This document shows positions 25,577 to 34,086 of a stretch of DNA of 64,000 nt, piece by piece (positions within the stretch are counted from its first letter, which is position 1; each line of letters begins with the position of its first letter). The position numbers and the translations under genes were made by a program. Source of the DNA: Ooceraea biroi. Lineage: Eukaryota > Arthropoda > Insecta > Hymenoptera > Formicidae. Below the pieces are notes generated by a model, which worked only from the letters and a program-made list of their open reading frames with translations, searched no databases and was not told the origin of the DNA. The stretch spans positions 3,410,001-3,474,000 of the forward strand of contig NC_039508.1 of the NCBI RefSeq assembly GCF_003672135.1, given 5' to 3'.

Positions 25577-27630
25577 CTCTAAATCCCTTCGCCCTTCGCT
25601 CGCAGAGAACACACTTTTCGTTTCAGCAACTGACGCCGTACCAAACAGAGAATGAAGAACAAAGGAAAATTCGCGCGGCGCACCCGGAAAACCGGTCTAG
25701 CGGAGCGCCCCCTCTCGCCCGAAACTCTAGCGCGATCGATTCATTATCGACCGCCCTAAGTCGCCGAATCGATGTCGGTAACATTGACTGTTTCCGTAAC
25801 ACTCGGGATGAGCGCGGCGTGCACGACTTCATCCGCGAGCAGCTATTTATTACCGCTAATTGAACGCCGCGCGCAATCGACGCGACTGTCGTAAGTGCAA
25901 ACCGTTGAGAAGCTGCGAGCGGATACGCGCGACCGTACGCATACCGTCGTAGCACGACGGTACACATGCCTCCGCCTCGTCCCTTTTCTCTCTTTGCTCG
26001 AGTACGACTAATGCTAACTATGTTAAGGGCCCGACGAGAATGTTCCTCGTTACCTGGACGCCCCACCTCCCGCCGTAATCGAGATATAAATCTCGATTAA
26101 CAGCAGCGCCGCACCGACGCGGCGTTGCGCTCCCTCACTCCGCTTATTTCGGGGTGGAACGAGCTTTCCCCTCGTATAAAACGAAACCTAGCGCTGCGTT
26201 CATTTATCGCTACGACTCTCGATACCGATATCCATGCTGATATATTTACATGCAGCGTAATAAGATCCAGAAGGGCAATCCGCGAGAAACGTGAAATCTT
26301 GATAAACTTTGTACATGTATCGAAAAGAATTGAATTTTAAATCAGTTTAAACGTTTTCTAGTGCCACGTATGAGCGTTCTCGAGAGGAGATAATCGCGCA
26401 TTTATCGTACGCATTTGCACATGCATTTGCGATACGATAATCGAGAGGTAGAGAGGCTCAACCGCGTGCGACACGCGCGCGCAATGCGCCTTACTCACCT
26501 ACTCTCGATTTACGCGGCACGCACGCCGTTTTTAACGGCCGCCACGAGCGCGTCCCGCGCGACGCTCCATCGGGCCGCATTGCGTTATCATTACCATTTT
26601 AACTCATGCTAATGCGCCGCGCGCCCGTAGTGGCTCATGCAAATGTTTTCTGGCGCTCTCCGCGTTCTCTCGGCCGCGCGTTCGCAGCCCCGACGAACGA
26701 TGTTGCATTCATCAGGCCGGATGATTTGAAAAATCTCAAGGACCCTCCTTTCTTTGGGTCTTTAGCACTGTGACGTCCATGATTTATTGAGTAATATTCA
26801 GCGGCGTATTGGCCGGCGAAAAAAGGCGCGTAACGTTAATCTGAATAATGAGCCCCCGGCATCAAGCACCGACCGCCACCTTTTCATTGCTATCGATAAA
26901 TAATGCCCAACCACTAACCCTTCGCCTCCTCCCTCTCTCTCTCCCTCTTTCTCCCCGTTCTCCACTTCCTCCTACCCCCCTCGCGCGGGATCGGCCCATC
27001 TTGATTTTTTGCACGGTATTTATACCGAGTCATTTGGATGTAATACGAGCGATGTGATCTGATTTCACAGTCGCGATTCTCGACGCTACCTGTTTGATAC
27101 TCTCGCAGTCCGCGCTCGCGCGTATCCAGAATAAAAGCGAGCCCCCATTTATCTTGAGCACTTCGCCGCTTGCGGTCTATCCTAGCAGATCTCGATTAGC
27201 GAGCGCACTTGAGAAGCGTCTCTCGCTTCGCCCCGTGTTCGTATAGTCCCTGATGGGGAAAATACTACCCGCCTAATGCGTCTTACCGATGTGTGCGCAC
27301 GAAACGCGCGATACCAAAACGGAAGTGGCTGTTGAGAATGAAAATCGACTGTTTCGGATGAAGATCGTGCCTACCGATGATGTATCGTGGACGCGCTGAC
27401 TCTTGGACTTTGTATCGTTTCGAAGATTCTCTCCTCAGTCGTGCGATCCAATTAACATAAGAATCAACTGCGCCTAATATAATCGAGCTATTCATCCGTT
27501 TGTTGTCGCATTTGCATAATGTATTCCATTCTTCCCGAATAATCGTATCGGCGCGCCGATGGAAGCCACTCGGATTTATGCCTCCTCGATTATTTCTCTT
27601 TTCATGACGGCGCTATCTCTACTACGATCT
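25577..27630. other. Unassigned non-coding sequence
   Basis: Mixed sequence after the stem-loop array. It holds the 10-bp-arm hairpin at 26076-26099, exact POU-type octamers at 26637-26644 and 27510-27517, and a short pyrimidine-rich stretch at 26925-26970. No gene recognised. Confidence 0.45.
26076..26099. repeat. Hairpin with perfect 10-bp arms and ATAA loop
   Basis: TAATCGAGAT (26076-26085) pairs with ATCTCGATTA (26090-26099). The arms contain TAAT and TCGA cores, so this could also be read as two inverted homeodomain-type half-sites. Confidence 0.6.
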
Positions 27631-27632
27631 AG

Positions 27633-28165
27633 CTAATAGATACAAGCGGATGCTTTCGCTTTTTCGCACGGCTGGCGCGCGAGCCGGTCATTAATAAATG
27701 GAAATTAGACTCGACCGGATGACACACGCGATCGACGTTGGGACACGTGAAACGCGCTCGGTTCGTCCAAAGCAGAGTCCACATTATCGAGGCGAACGGT
27801 TCGAATCGTTCGGTATTTCAATAAAATGGACGCGTTAATCGGTTCACGACAAAGTTCGGCTGGCGACGCAGCTCGATAATGTGGACCCTGCTCAGCGCGA
27901 TCAATAAAAGCGCCCGCTTTCCGTAGGATTCGGTCTACCAAGGCCTTTCCGCCAGTTCGGATCGCTATCACGCTAATAGCCACGGACGATATCGACTTCG
28001 CATCCATTCTTATCCCTCTTGATCGGATTTCGCGAAGGTTGCTCCCTACGTCGGATACCGATTTCCGACGCGGCTTTCTTTCGATCTTTCCCTAATAGGT
28101 ACACAAGACTAATAGCTACGTATTTCTCCGTCCGATCGGTCGAGACTACCTGGCCTTGCTAATAG
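27633..28165. promoter_or_regulatory. Cluster of five CTAATAG heptamers
   Basis: The exact heptamer occurs at 27633-27639, 27973-27979, 28092-28098, 28109-28115 and 28159-28165, all on the + strand within 533 bp. A given heptamer is expected about once per 16 kb per strand. TAAT is the homeodomain core, so a clustered-site enhancer is possible, but no neighbouring gene identifies a target. The 27773-27890 foldback lies between the first and second sites. Confidence 0.3.
27773..27890. repeat. 118-nt foldback (19-bp arms, 80-nt loop)
   Basis: The arm at 27773-27791 pairs with 27872-27890 with a single A-C mismatch in 19 positions. The loop contains a second near-palindrome, CGAACG...CGTTCG, around 27793-27812 and further short complementarity. 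Arms this long so close together are very unlikely by chance. No target duplication is visible outside the arms. It could be a decayed inverted-repeat element or a structured RNA. The 80-nt loop is larger than in most animal microRNA precursors, and the arms match no microRNA I know. Confidence 0.6.
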
Positions 28166-28629
28166 ATAGAGGTCCGATTCGCGTGAGTTCGCGTGAGATT
28201 GACCGATAAATCGGCTCGGGCGGAGTACTGGGGCGACGCGACGAATGGAGCTATACCAAGAAGGGGAGGAGAGAAAGGCTGGTTTGGGTTCGACAGAGGG
28301 TCGCGGTGATATCTAGTTTCCCTAGGTAGAGCCGACAGTGACTGCGGGGGAACAAAGGGAAGGGACGACGTGCACGGAGAGCAAGAGAGGGAGCGAAAAG
28401 AAGTTGCGAACGGCGAGCCGAGAATATGCGCCTCTGCTCCTGATGCCGCCTCGTCCCCGTCCTCCCCCTGTCCCGCAACCCTTTCCCTGCTGTCGTCGAT
28501 GGCCAAGAGAAGCTGCGGCTTAGCCTCGTGGAGGGAGGGGCGCATTGTGTGTTTCCGAGAACGTTGCGCTTATCGGTGGATCTGTCGCGGTAATGAGGTA
28601 TCAGCCACAAGCAAATAAACGAATAAACG

Positions 28630-29488
28630 TAAAGAGAGATGGAGGAAGATCAGGAGGAGGTGGTGGTGGGTGCAGGGAACGAGGGTGAGAGGAAACGAGA
28701 GGGAAAAGACGCGAGCATTCGAGAAGGAGAAGGAAGAACAGAAGGAAGGAAAAGAAGGAGCAGGAGGAGGAGGAGGAGTGTCTCCTCCACCAAACCGCGC
28801 GGAGGAGTCGGACGAACGAGGGAAGCCAACAGCGCGGGGTCCCACCGATACAATGCTTCGATTAAACATTCGCTGCCTAAATAATCAGGCGCGCTTCGGC
28901 CCGCAGAGACGGCGAGAGGCGACGAAAGGGAGAAAGGATCGAGAAAGGAAGAACGAGGGAGCAAGACGAGGGAGTAAAGGCAGAGAGAGAGAGAGAGAGA
29001 GGCAGGGAGAACGCTCGTATTTGCGCGCTCGCGCGTGCATGAGAGCGAGAGGGATACCGAAGAACGTGGTTCTTGTCTCGGACGACGAGCCAGGGAGAAA
29101 GAGAGAAAGAGAGAGAGAGGAAGAGGCGGAGGAGGAGATTCCGGTTCCGACCGAGTGGGAATCGAACACGTTCTCCGCCGTTCCTCGTTTTCGATCCGCG
29201 CCAGTTCGTTCCTCCCTCCCCCTGTGCCGACCCGATACGTTCTCCACCGTGTCCACCTCTTACACTTCATCGGCCCGCATCCCGCGTCCCTCTTCGGCGT
29301 CTTCCATCCTCATCGTCCTTACGCTAAGTGTATAGGTATACGTATTATGCAAAGCGAGTAACCGTAGGTGGCCTAGGGAGCCAGACGCGCACTGTGTAAT
29401 TAATACTGATGCCCTCGTTGTCCCTCCCTCGCCTTCCTCTCCGAGTCCGTCTCCCTCTCTCTCTCTCTCTCTGTCTCTCCATCTTCTC
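28630..29488. repeat. Long purine-rich block followed by pyrimidine-rich stretches
   Basis: Purine-rich segments are 28630-28780 and 28901-29140. Pyrimidine-rich segments are 29196-29235 and 29412-29488. Frames of 206 and 221 codons on opposite strands here are low-complexity translations of these tracts. Confidence 0.55.
29453..29472. repeat. (CT)n microsatellite
   Basis: CT run at the end of a pyrimidine-rich stretch. It is followed by a CAG at 29488-29490 that resembles a splice acceptor, but no convincing exon follows. Confidence 0.8.
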
Positions 29489-31880
29489 AGAGCGTGCTCT
29501 GTCCCTGAGACCCTATCAACTTGGTCGCGCAGGAGCGAAACGCACAATCCGCGTTAATGTTCGCAGTGATAGTCGAAAATATTCAAACAGGAAGTCAAGA
29601 TAAATGGCTCGGGTTCATCGCACAAGACAGGACAGATTATAATATTCAAATGTCCAGGATTCCACCGCGTAAAAATCTCAACACGGTCATTTATTTCAGG
29701 TGTTACAGGTGTTACCGGGACATGGTGTGCCACGTAGATTTGTTCGCAGCTGAGTTTCCGGAGAAGGCGCTCGTCGACGAGTCGCGGGAAGACGGATCGT
29801 TAGGTCGCGGCTCCCCGTATTCGTCGGTGCAACGCGTGGACCGCAGGATTGAATTATCTGAAGGTGAGGATCAAGCGGTAGCGCGTGTCCCCGTAGCGAT
29901 GCCACGGTAGCCGTCCTGGTGCGGTTCTAACGGTACCCCGGGGACACGGTGGAATTTTCAATGAACTGCGACCATCGACACCCACGCACCCTGGGATGTT
30001 TCCCTGCTAGGTGGACGTTAACGTTAACGACGCGCACCGTCGTCGATCCCCTCGAGGCTGGTACACGAGCCTAGACGAACTATAAGATGCGATGTTTGCG
30101 GCATGGCACGTACAGGCTACGACGCCAGATTCTCATCCCGAGAAATAGGCTGAGAGCTGAATGCGAGTAACCCGTAGTAAAGTAAGCCCGTCGTATCTCC
30201 GTTAGTGTGCTTGTTGCAAGTACTGGACACTTGTTTGAGTTAAACGACGTTTATACAATACAAAAGGTTCTCGTTTTTTTTCGTTGTGACACCATACCCG
30301 CAGCAATAACCATTCGCGAAAGTTGTAAAACCTACCTTAATGGCGAATACATCATGCGAGATGCCTCGTAAATACCTGAACGCGCTGAATAAAATGTTTT
30401 AAGTGAAATTAAAAAGAGTTCCCATTTTATCGATAATAAGCCAGCCTTTTGAATATCATATCGTGGGTTGTAGATATGGTTGTTAAATCTCCTCGCGGCG
30501 CTGTAATAAAAATTATTGTCGTCACGTTTGAAAACTTCGTGGAACTCGTACTGGATATAATCTCCGTTCCACAAAATGTCGGAGGTTTTTCTGGCTTGAT
30601 TTCATCATCTTGATGCTATCATACAGAATCAGCCAGCGCATCTAGGCGTTGCTTTTGAATTCCTATAACGGTCGAGGAAGATGACTATATACACCGGAGG
30701 AGCGACGCAGAAAACTGGAGAGGAAAAAGCCGAATAGCCGGAGGACGGAGAGAGCAAACGCGAGTTTAAAATCATTCGAGTATGCAGCTCGTGATGTTTC
30801 TTCCGCAAATCACGCATGACGACTGGGAATGTCGCAAAAAATTAATCTCTCGTGAAATGTCAATAATCTCGTTCGACGTTGCATAATCGAGATATCGTTA
30901 AGAGGATCAAGAAATTCCGCGTCATCGAGAAAGTTCCTTTTTAATAACGGGCAATCGGCTTACGGTATCGCGAAAAGCGCTTTATTCCTGACAATAGCAG
31001 TGCACGACCACGGAGCAGTATTGCCGCTTCAGTAATGTATTCAGAAATGCAATTCCAGTGCGCCTTTCCCAGCGGATGTCAATGTTTCTGACGTTTATTG
31101 TATATGATAATAATTGTTGCTTGCAACGGTTGATTGCAATACAGTTAATTGAAAACGTGTAGTTGTTTGGCTAATCCATTAAGTATAATTCGTGAACACG
31201 CATAATCCCGCACGATGCCGGAAGCCGATTAAGCGCGACAGTTATTACCGATACCGTGTTCTGTCCATTATCTATCATCATCATATGTGATACCATCAAT
31301 AGCGGACGCGGACATCGCGGATCTCGAGCGAACTAATCCAATTAGATAAAGCTGTGCTTACCGAGAACGGCGGAAGCTGCGGACGATTACCGGCGTCCGA
31401 TACGCGAAAGTATCTGTTTATAATACGTTACAAGACTAATCGCACACGCGGTCGTCGTTATCCTCATTTTGTTACCTCCGGGAAACTCCTCCGCGAGGAG
31501 TCCCAGAAGCTGTCGCGCGGAATACCTTACGAGCCGCCGATATACCGTATTTTTCTCGAGCTACGCTGACGCGCACGATAAAGCGTCATTCACACGGGCA
31601 CGCTTTTACGGCAGTCTAGCGCCGAGCAACACAATGCGGTTAAATAAGATTCTTTAACGCTTCAATTAAGGCATGCGTATTAAGCGACGTTATTTACAGC
31701 CGCGCCGCGATCGTACCGTGTCCGCGCCGCGACTGCGACTTTGTCGACCATACCGTGTGGATTTACCTTTAAAAGGATCGTTCGTGACTTTGCCACGACG
31801 AAGGAGTATATAATTGCTTTAGGATCGCCAGGCGGTCCGCGGTTATGTGACACTCGTTAGCGACTCGATGTAGAGCTCTG

Positions 31881-31911
31881 CACGCACGCACGTATGCACG
31901 CACGCACATAT
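31881..31911. repeat. (CACG)n imperfect repeat
   Basis: CACGCACGCACG followed by TATG and CACGCACGCACA, an alternating purine-pyrimidine tract. Confidence 0.75.
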
Positions 31912-32585
31912 CGCGCTCGCACATCTGCCATTTGCCCGTAAGGTGTGCGGAACATGCCCAATAGGTATAAAGTGGGCACGTTCATATTGAATAACTGTAC
32001 TAATTCGATATCATAGATATCTGTACCGCAGCATCCGGTGCAGCAATTTTCTATCCGAGCAATACTCGGTTATTATTCAAAATGAGATTGTACGCGGCGT
32101 TATTAATCAAACACCTTTGCTCTACGTCGACGTCGGAGAAGAAACAAACTCGTTTCTGTAATTCAAGTTCGGATTGCAGGTGCAGAGAGATTAATGCGCC
32201 AGTGAACAAGACGGAAACCTCGCTTAGTTACATTTAGAAGCGCAAATTCCTAGAATTGCCGACTGTACCTATAAATATCTTATCGCCAATCAAAAATGTC
32301 AAGATTGTACCTTTACTTTCTCAACGGACACCGTCACGGTCCAGCGGACACAATTGTAAGATGTACGCGCAATCATTACAGGGCAAATTGATGCCACGGC
32401 GCTCAATGAGACCTCGAGATTATCGTATAACTGTATCGGCCAACCGGTATTGCGGCCGCATTATGGTCTTATTTAATAATTTATTCATTTGTCATTCGCG
32501 GAATTCTCTCCTAATCTCAATCGTTTCAACGATCTCGTTCGCAAATTACTATTTATTTCACAGCAGACGGAACATGACTTGTCGG

Positions 32586-32603
32586 TTATACACATGTGTA
32601 TAA
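32586..32603. repeat. Perfect 18-bp palindrome
   Basis: TTATACACATGTGTATAA equals its own reverse complement. A further TACATGTGT follows within three bases, giving a second overlapping ACATGTGT core. Confidence 0.65.
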
Positions 32604-33312
32604 TACATGTGTGCCGATCATCCAAGTTCGAAGAGCGCGTTGAAGCCGTTGGAATGGTATACCGGCTAGTTTTCCCGGCGACAGGAGCAATACAGATCGG
32701 CCGGTAACGCAATATCCAGCACCTAGAGAGCATCTTTCCATTAACCGATGCACGGTAGAACGAGAGAACCGGCAAACACCTATCCAGTCCTTCTAAATCC
32801 CCTATGAAGTGCTCGACGTAAAACACAGGACGCACAAAAATGCACATACCTCGATTAGAAGGCTCGCGCGTTGAGCCTCGACGTTAAGAGAGTCGCGCAT
32901 GCATCCAAAAGTACCGTGCACAACGATTTTGGTCGCACAACGCGCAATAAGATATCGATTCTATATCACGGCAAGCAAGAAAAAGGGAGCTCGATCAGCG
33001 AGAGAACGAGAAAGGGTAAGACAGAGAGAGACAAGCTGCGCTGTATAAGAGAAAGATCGCTAGCCGTAAGGAACGGCGACGGTTAAAACGCGATAAAGCC
33101 GATGATACCGACTCGCTGTATCGGTGTTAATCGAGTCATCGAATTAATTGGCGTTGCTCGCAGGAATCCCTACACGAATATATTGAGTTATGAAATTGCT
33201 TTCCGATAAGATCTCCGGGCGCACACGGCGGAGTCGTCGGTCCATCCAGGACGGAGAAAAACGTTGGTGCGTGGCGATCGCTAAAAAGCGCGTGGCCGCA
33301 GCGATCTTGCAG

Positions 33313-33320
33313 AAAAATAT
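33313..33320. repeat. Left target-site duplication of the transposon
   Basis: AAAAATAT abuts the left terminus GGTAATT and is identical to 34079-34086. Extending to nine bases breaks the identity, so the duplication is eight bases. Confidence 0.85.
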
Positions 33321-33460
33321 GGTAATTATTTAGATTAACGGAGCAACCTCGAATGACCTTGACCTTGACATATGTTGTCACGGTCACCCTCCTGAGTGAC
33401 CTTCAAAAGGTTTTAGCCGTCGCTCATTGTTTATTAAAAAGTTATTAACAAAAGAAGTTT
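33321..33460 (+). repeat. Left terminal inverted repeat
   Basis: About 140 bp, paired with 33933-34078 in opposite orientation. It includes two overlapping TGACCTTGA motifs at 33354-33362 and 33360-33368. On the opposite strand these read TCAAGGTCA, the extended half-site of FTZ-F1/ERR-type nuclear receptors. Confidence 0.88.
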
Positions 33461-33560
33461 CGAAAATATAGTAGTTATTTGGAATATTGAAAGACATAAA
33501 CGACGAATATGAACGAAGGAAGGAAAGTGATTTAACCTAACTTAATCTAATCTAGCCTGG

Positions 33561-33578
33561 TTAGGTTAGGTTAGGTTA
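33561..33578 (+). repeat. Interstitial (TTAGG)n telomere-type repeat, 3.6 units
   Basis: TTAGGTTAGGTTAGGTTA is the canonical arthropod telomere repeat in an internal position, at the left base of the nested hairpin. The opposite side carries the complementary CCTAACC. Being paired within the hairpin, it looks like part of the mobile element and not a trace of a chromosome end. Confidence 0.8.
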
Positions 33579-33699
33579 CATTTTCCGAAACTAGAGCCCC
33601 GGACATACGCTCGTTGCCCCTTCCCCCCGCCCTCCCGCGAAGCGGGCTGAAAACGAGCGTATGTCCGGGGCTCTAGTTTCGGAAAATATAACCTAACCC
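33568..33699. repeat. Nested long hairpin with perfect 36-bp arms
   Basis: Positions 33580-33615 are the exact reverse complement of 33652-33687, separated by a 36-nt C-rich loop. One mismatch further out, pairing continues through GGTTAGGTTA on the left and TAACCTAACC on the right. An 8-bp repeat TGATTTAA at 33528-33535 and 33711-33718 brackets the region and may be the duplication made when this segment inserted into the larger transposon. The proposed segment edges are not themselves inverted repeats, so its limits are tentative. Confidence 0.8.
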
Positions 33700-33782
33700 A
33701 AACCTATTTCTGATTTAAAGGTAAAATTCCATCAAATATACTCTTTCGTAAACGTATTATGATATCGTAAAATTATGCTCTA

Positions 33783-33891
33783 TTCATTAAACTTTTTTGT
33801 TAATAACTTTTTAACAAACAACGAGGACGGGTGAAACCTAGTGCGGGTTATTCGGGAAGGTGACTTTTGTAATATATGTCACACTCAAGTC
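33783..33891 (-). repeat. Internal diverged copy of the right terminal repeat
   Basis: From 33783 the sequence follows the same order as 33927 onwards: a TCATTAAACTT block, then TTGTTAATAACTTTTTAA, then a gap, then TAATATATGTCA. Divergence is clearly greater than between the two outer arms. This suggests an older duplication of one end inside the element. Confidence 0.6.
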
Positions 33892-33932
33892 CTTGCTTCG
33901 CGGGGACAGTTGAAAATTCGTGCAAAATCATT

Positions 33933-34078
33933 AAACTTCTTTTGTTAATAACTTTTTAATAAACAATGAACGACGGCTAAAATCTTTTGAAGGTCACTCA
34001 GGAGGATGACCTCTATAATATATGTCAAGGTCAAGGTCATCGTCATCCGAGGTTGCTCCGTTAAACTAAATAATTACC
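33933..34078 (-). repeat. Right terminal inverted repeat
   Basis: About 146 bp, the reverse complement of the left repeat with a 6-bp insertion close to the outer end. It carries TCAAGGTCA twice, overlapping, at 34025-34033 and 34031-34039. Confidence 0.88.
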
Positions 34079-34086
34079 AAAAATAT
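34079..34086. repeat. Right target-site duplication of the transposon
   Basis: AAAAATAT directly follows the right terminus AATTACC and matches 33313-33320 exactly. Confidence 0.85.

Larger units (their letters stand above)
29489..33312. other. Unassigned non-coding sequence
   Basis: Moderately AT-richer than the preceding purine/pyrimidine block. A strong acceptor-like pyrimidine tract plus CAG ends at 29490, but two of the three following frames close within about 40 codons, and the frame that stays open has no recognisable domain or good donor. The 18-bp palindrome at 32586 and the CACG repeat at 31.88 kb are the only other structures seen. Confidence 0.45.
33321..34078. mobile_element. 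Non-autonomous DNA transposon (MITE-like) with about 140-bp terminal inverted repeats
   Basis: Both ends begin GGTAATTATTTAG read inward. The left arm (33321-33460) and the reverse complement of the right arm (33933-34078) align over about 140 bp with few substitutions and one 6-bp length difference near the tip. An exact 8-bp repeat AAAAATAT lies directly outside both ends (33313-33320 and 34079-34086), which is the expected target-site duplication. At 758 bp with no meaningful reading frame it cannot encode a transposase. An 8-bp duplication occurs in hAT, P, Merlin and some Mutator-like superfamilies. Long inverted repeats and GG termini argue mildly for a Mutator-like or Merlin-like origin over hAT, but this is inference. 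The interior carries a nested hairpin (33568-33699) and a third, diverged copy of the terminal-repeat sequence (33783-33891). Confidence 0.88.

Noticed and set aside
27794..27812. GGTTCGAATC resembling a tRNA B box
   Set aside because: The flanking T-stem does not pair correctly and there is no A box or acceptor stem at the required distance. The match is part of the foldback loop.
28650..29335. Overlapping frames of 206 and 221 codons on opposite strands
   Set aside because: Both are translations of purine or pyrimidine tracts (Glu/Arg/Lys or Ser/Leu/Pro) and shadow one another.
29501..29525. 14-base match to the start of miR-125 (TCCCTGAGACCCTA)
   Set aside because: The 3' half of the mature sequence does not match, no complementary arm lies within about 100 bp on either side, and no let-7 or miR-100 neighbour is present.
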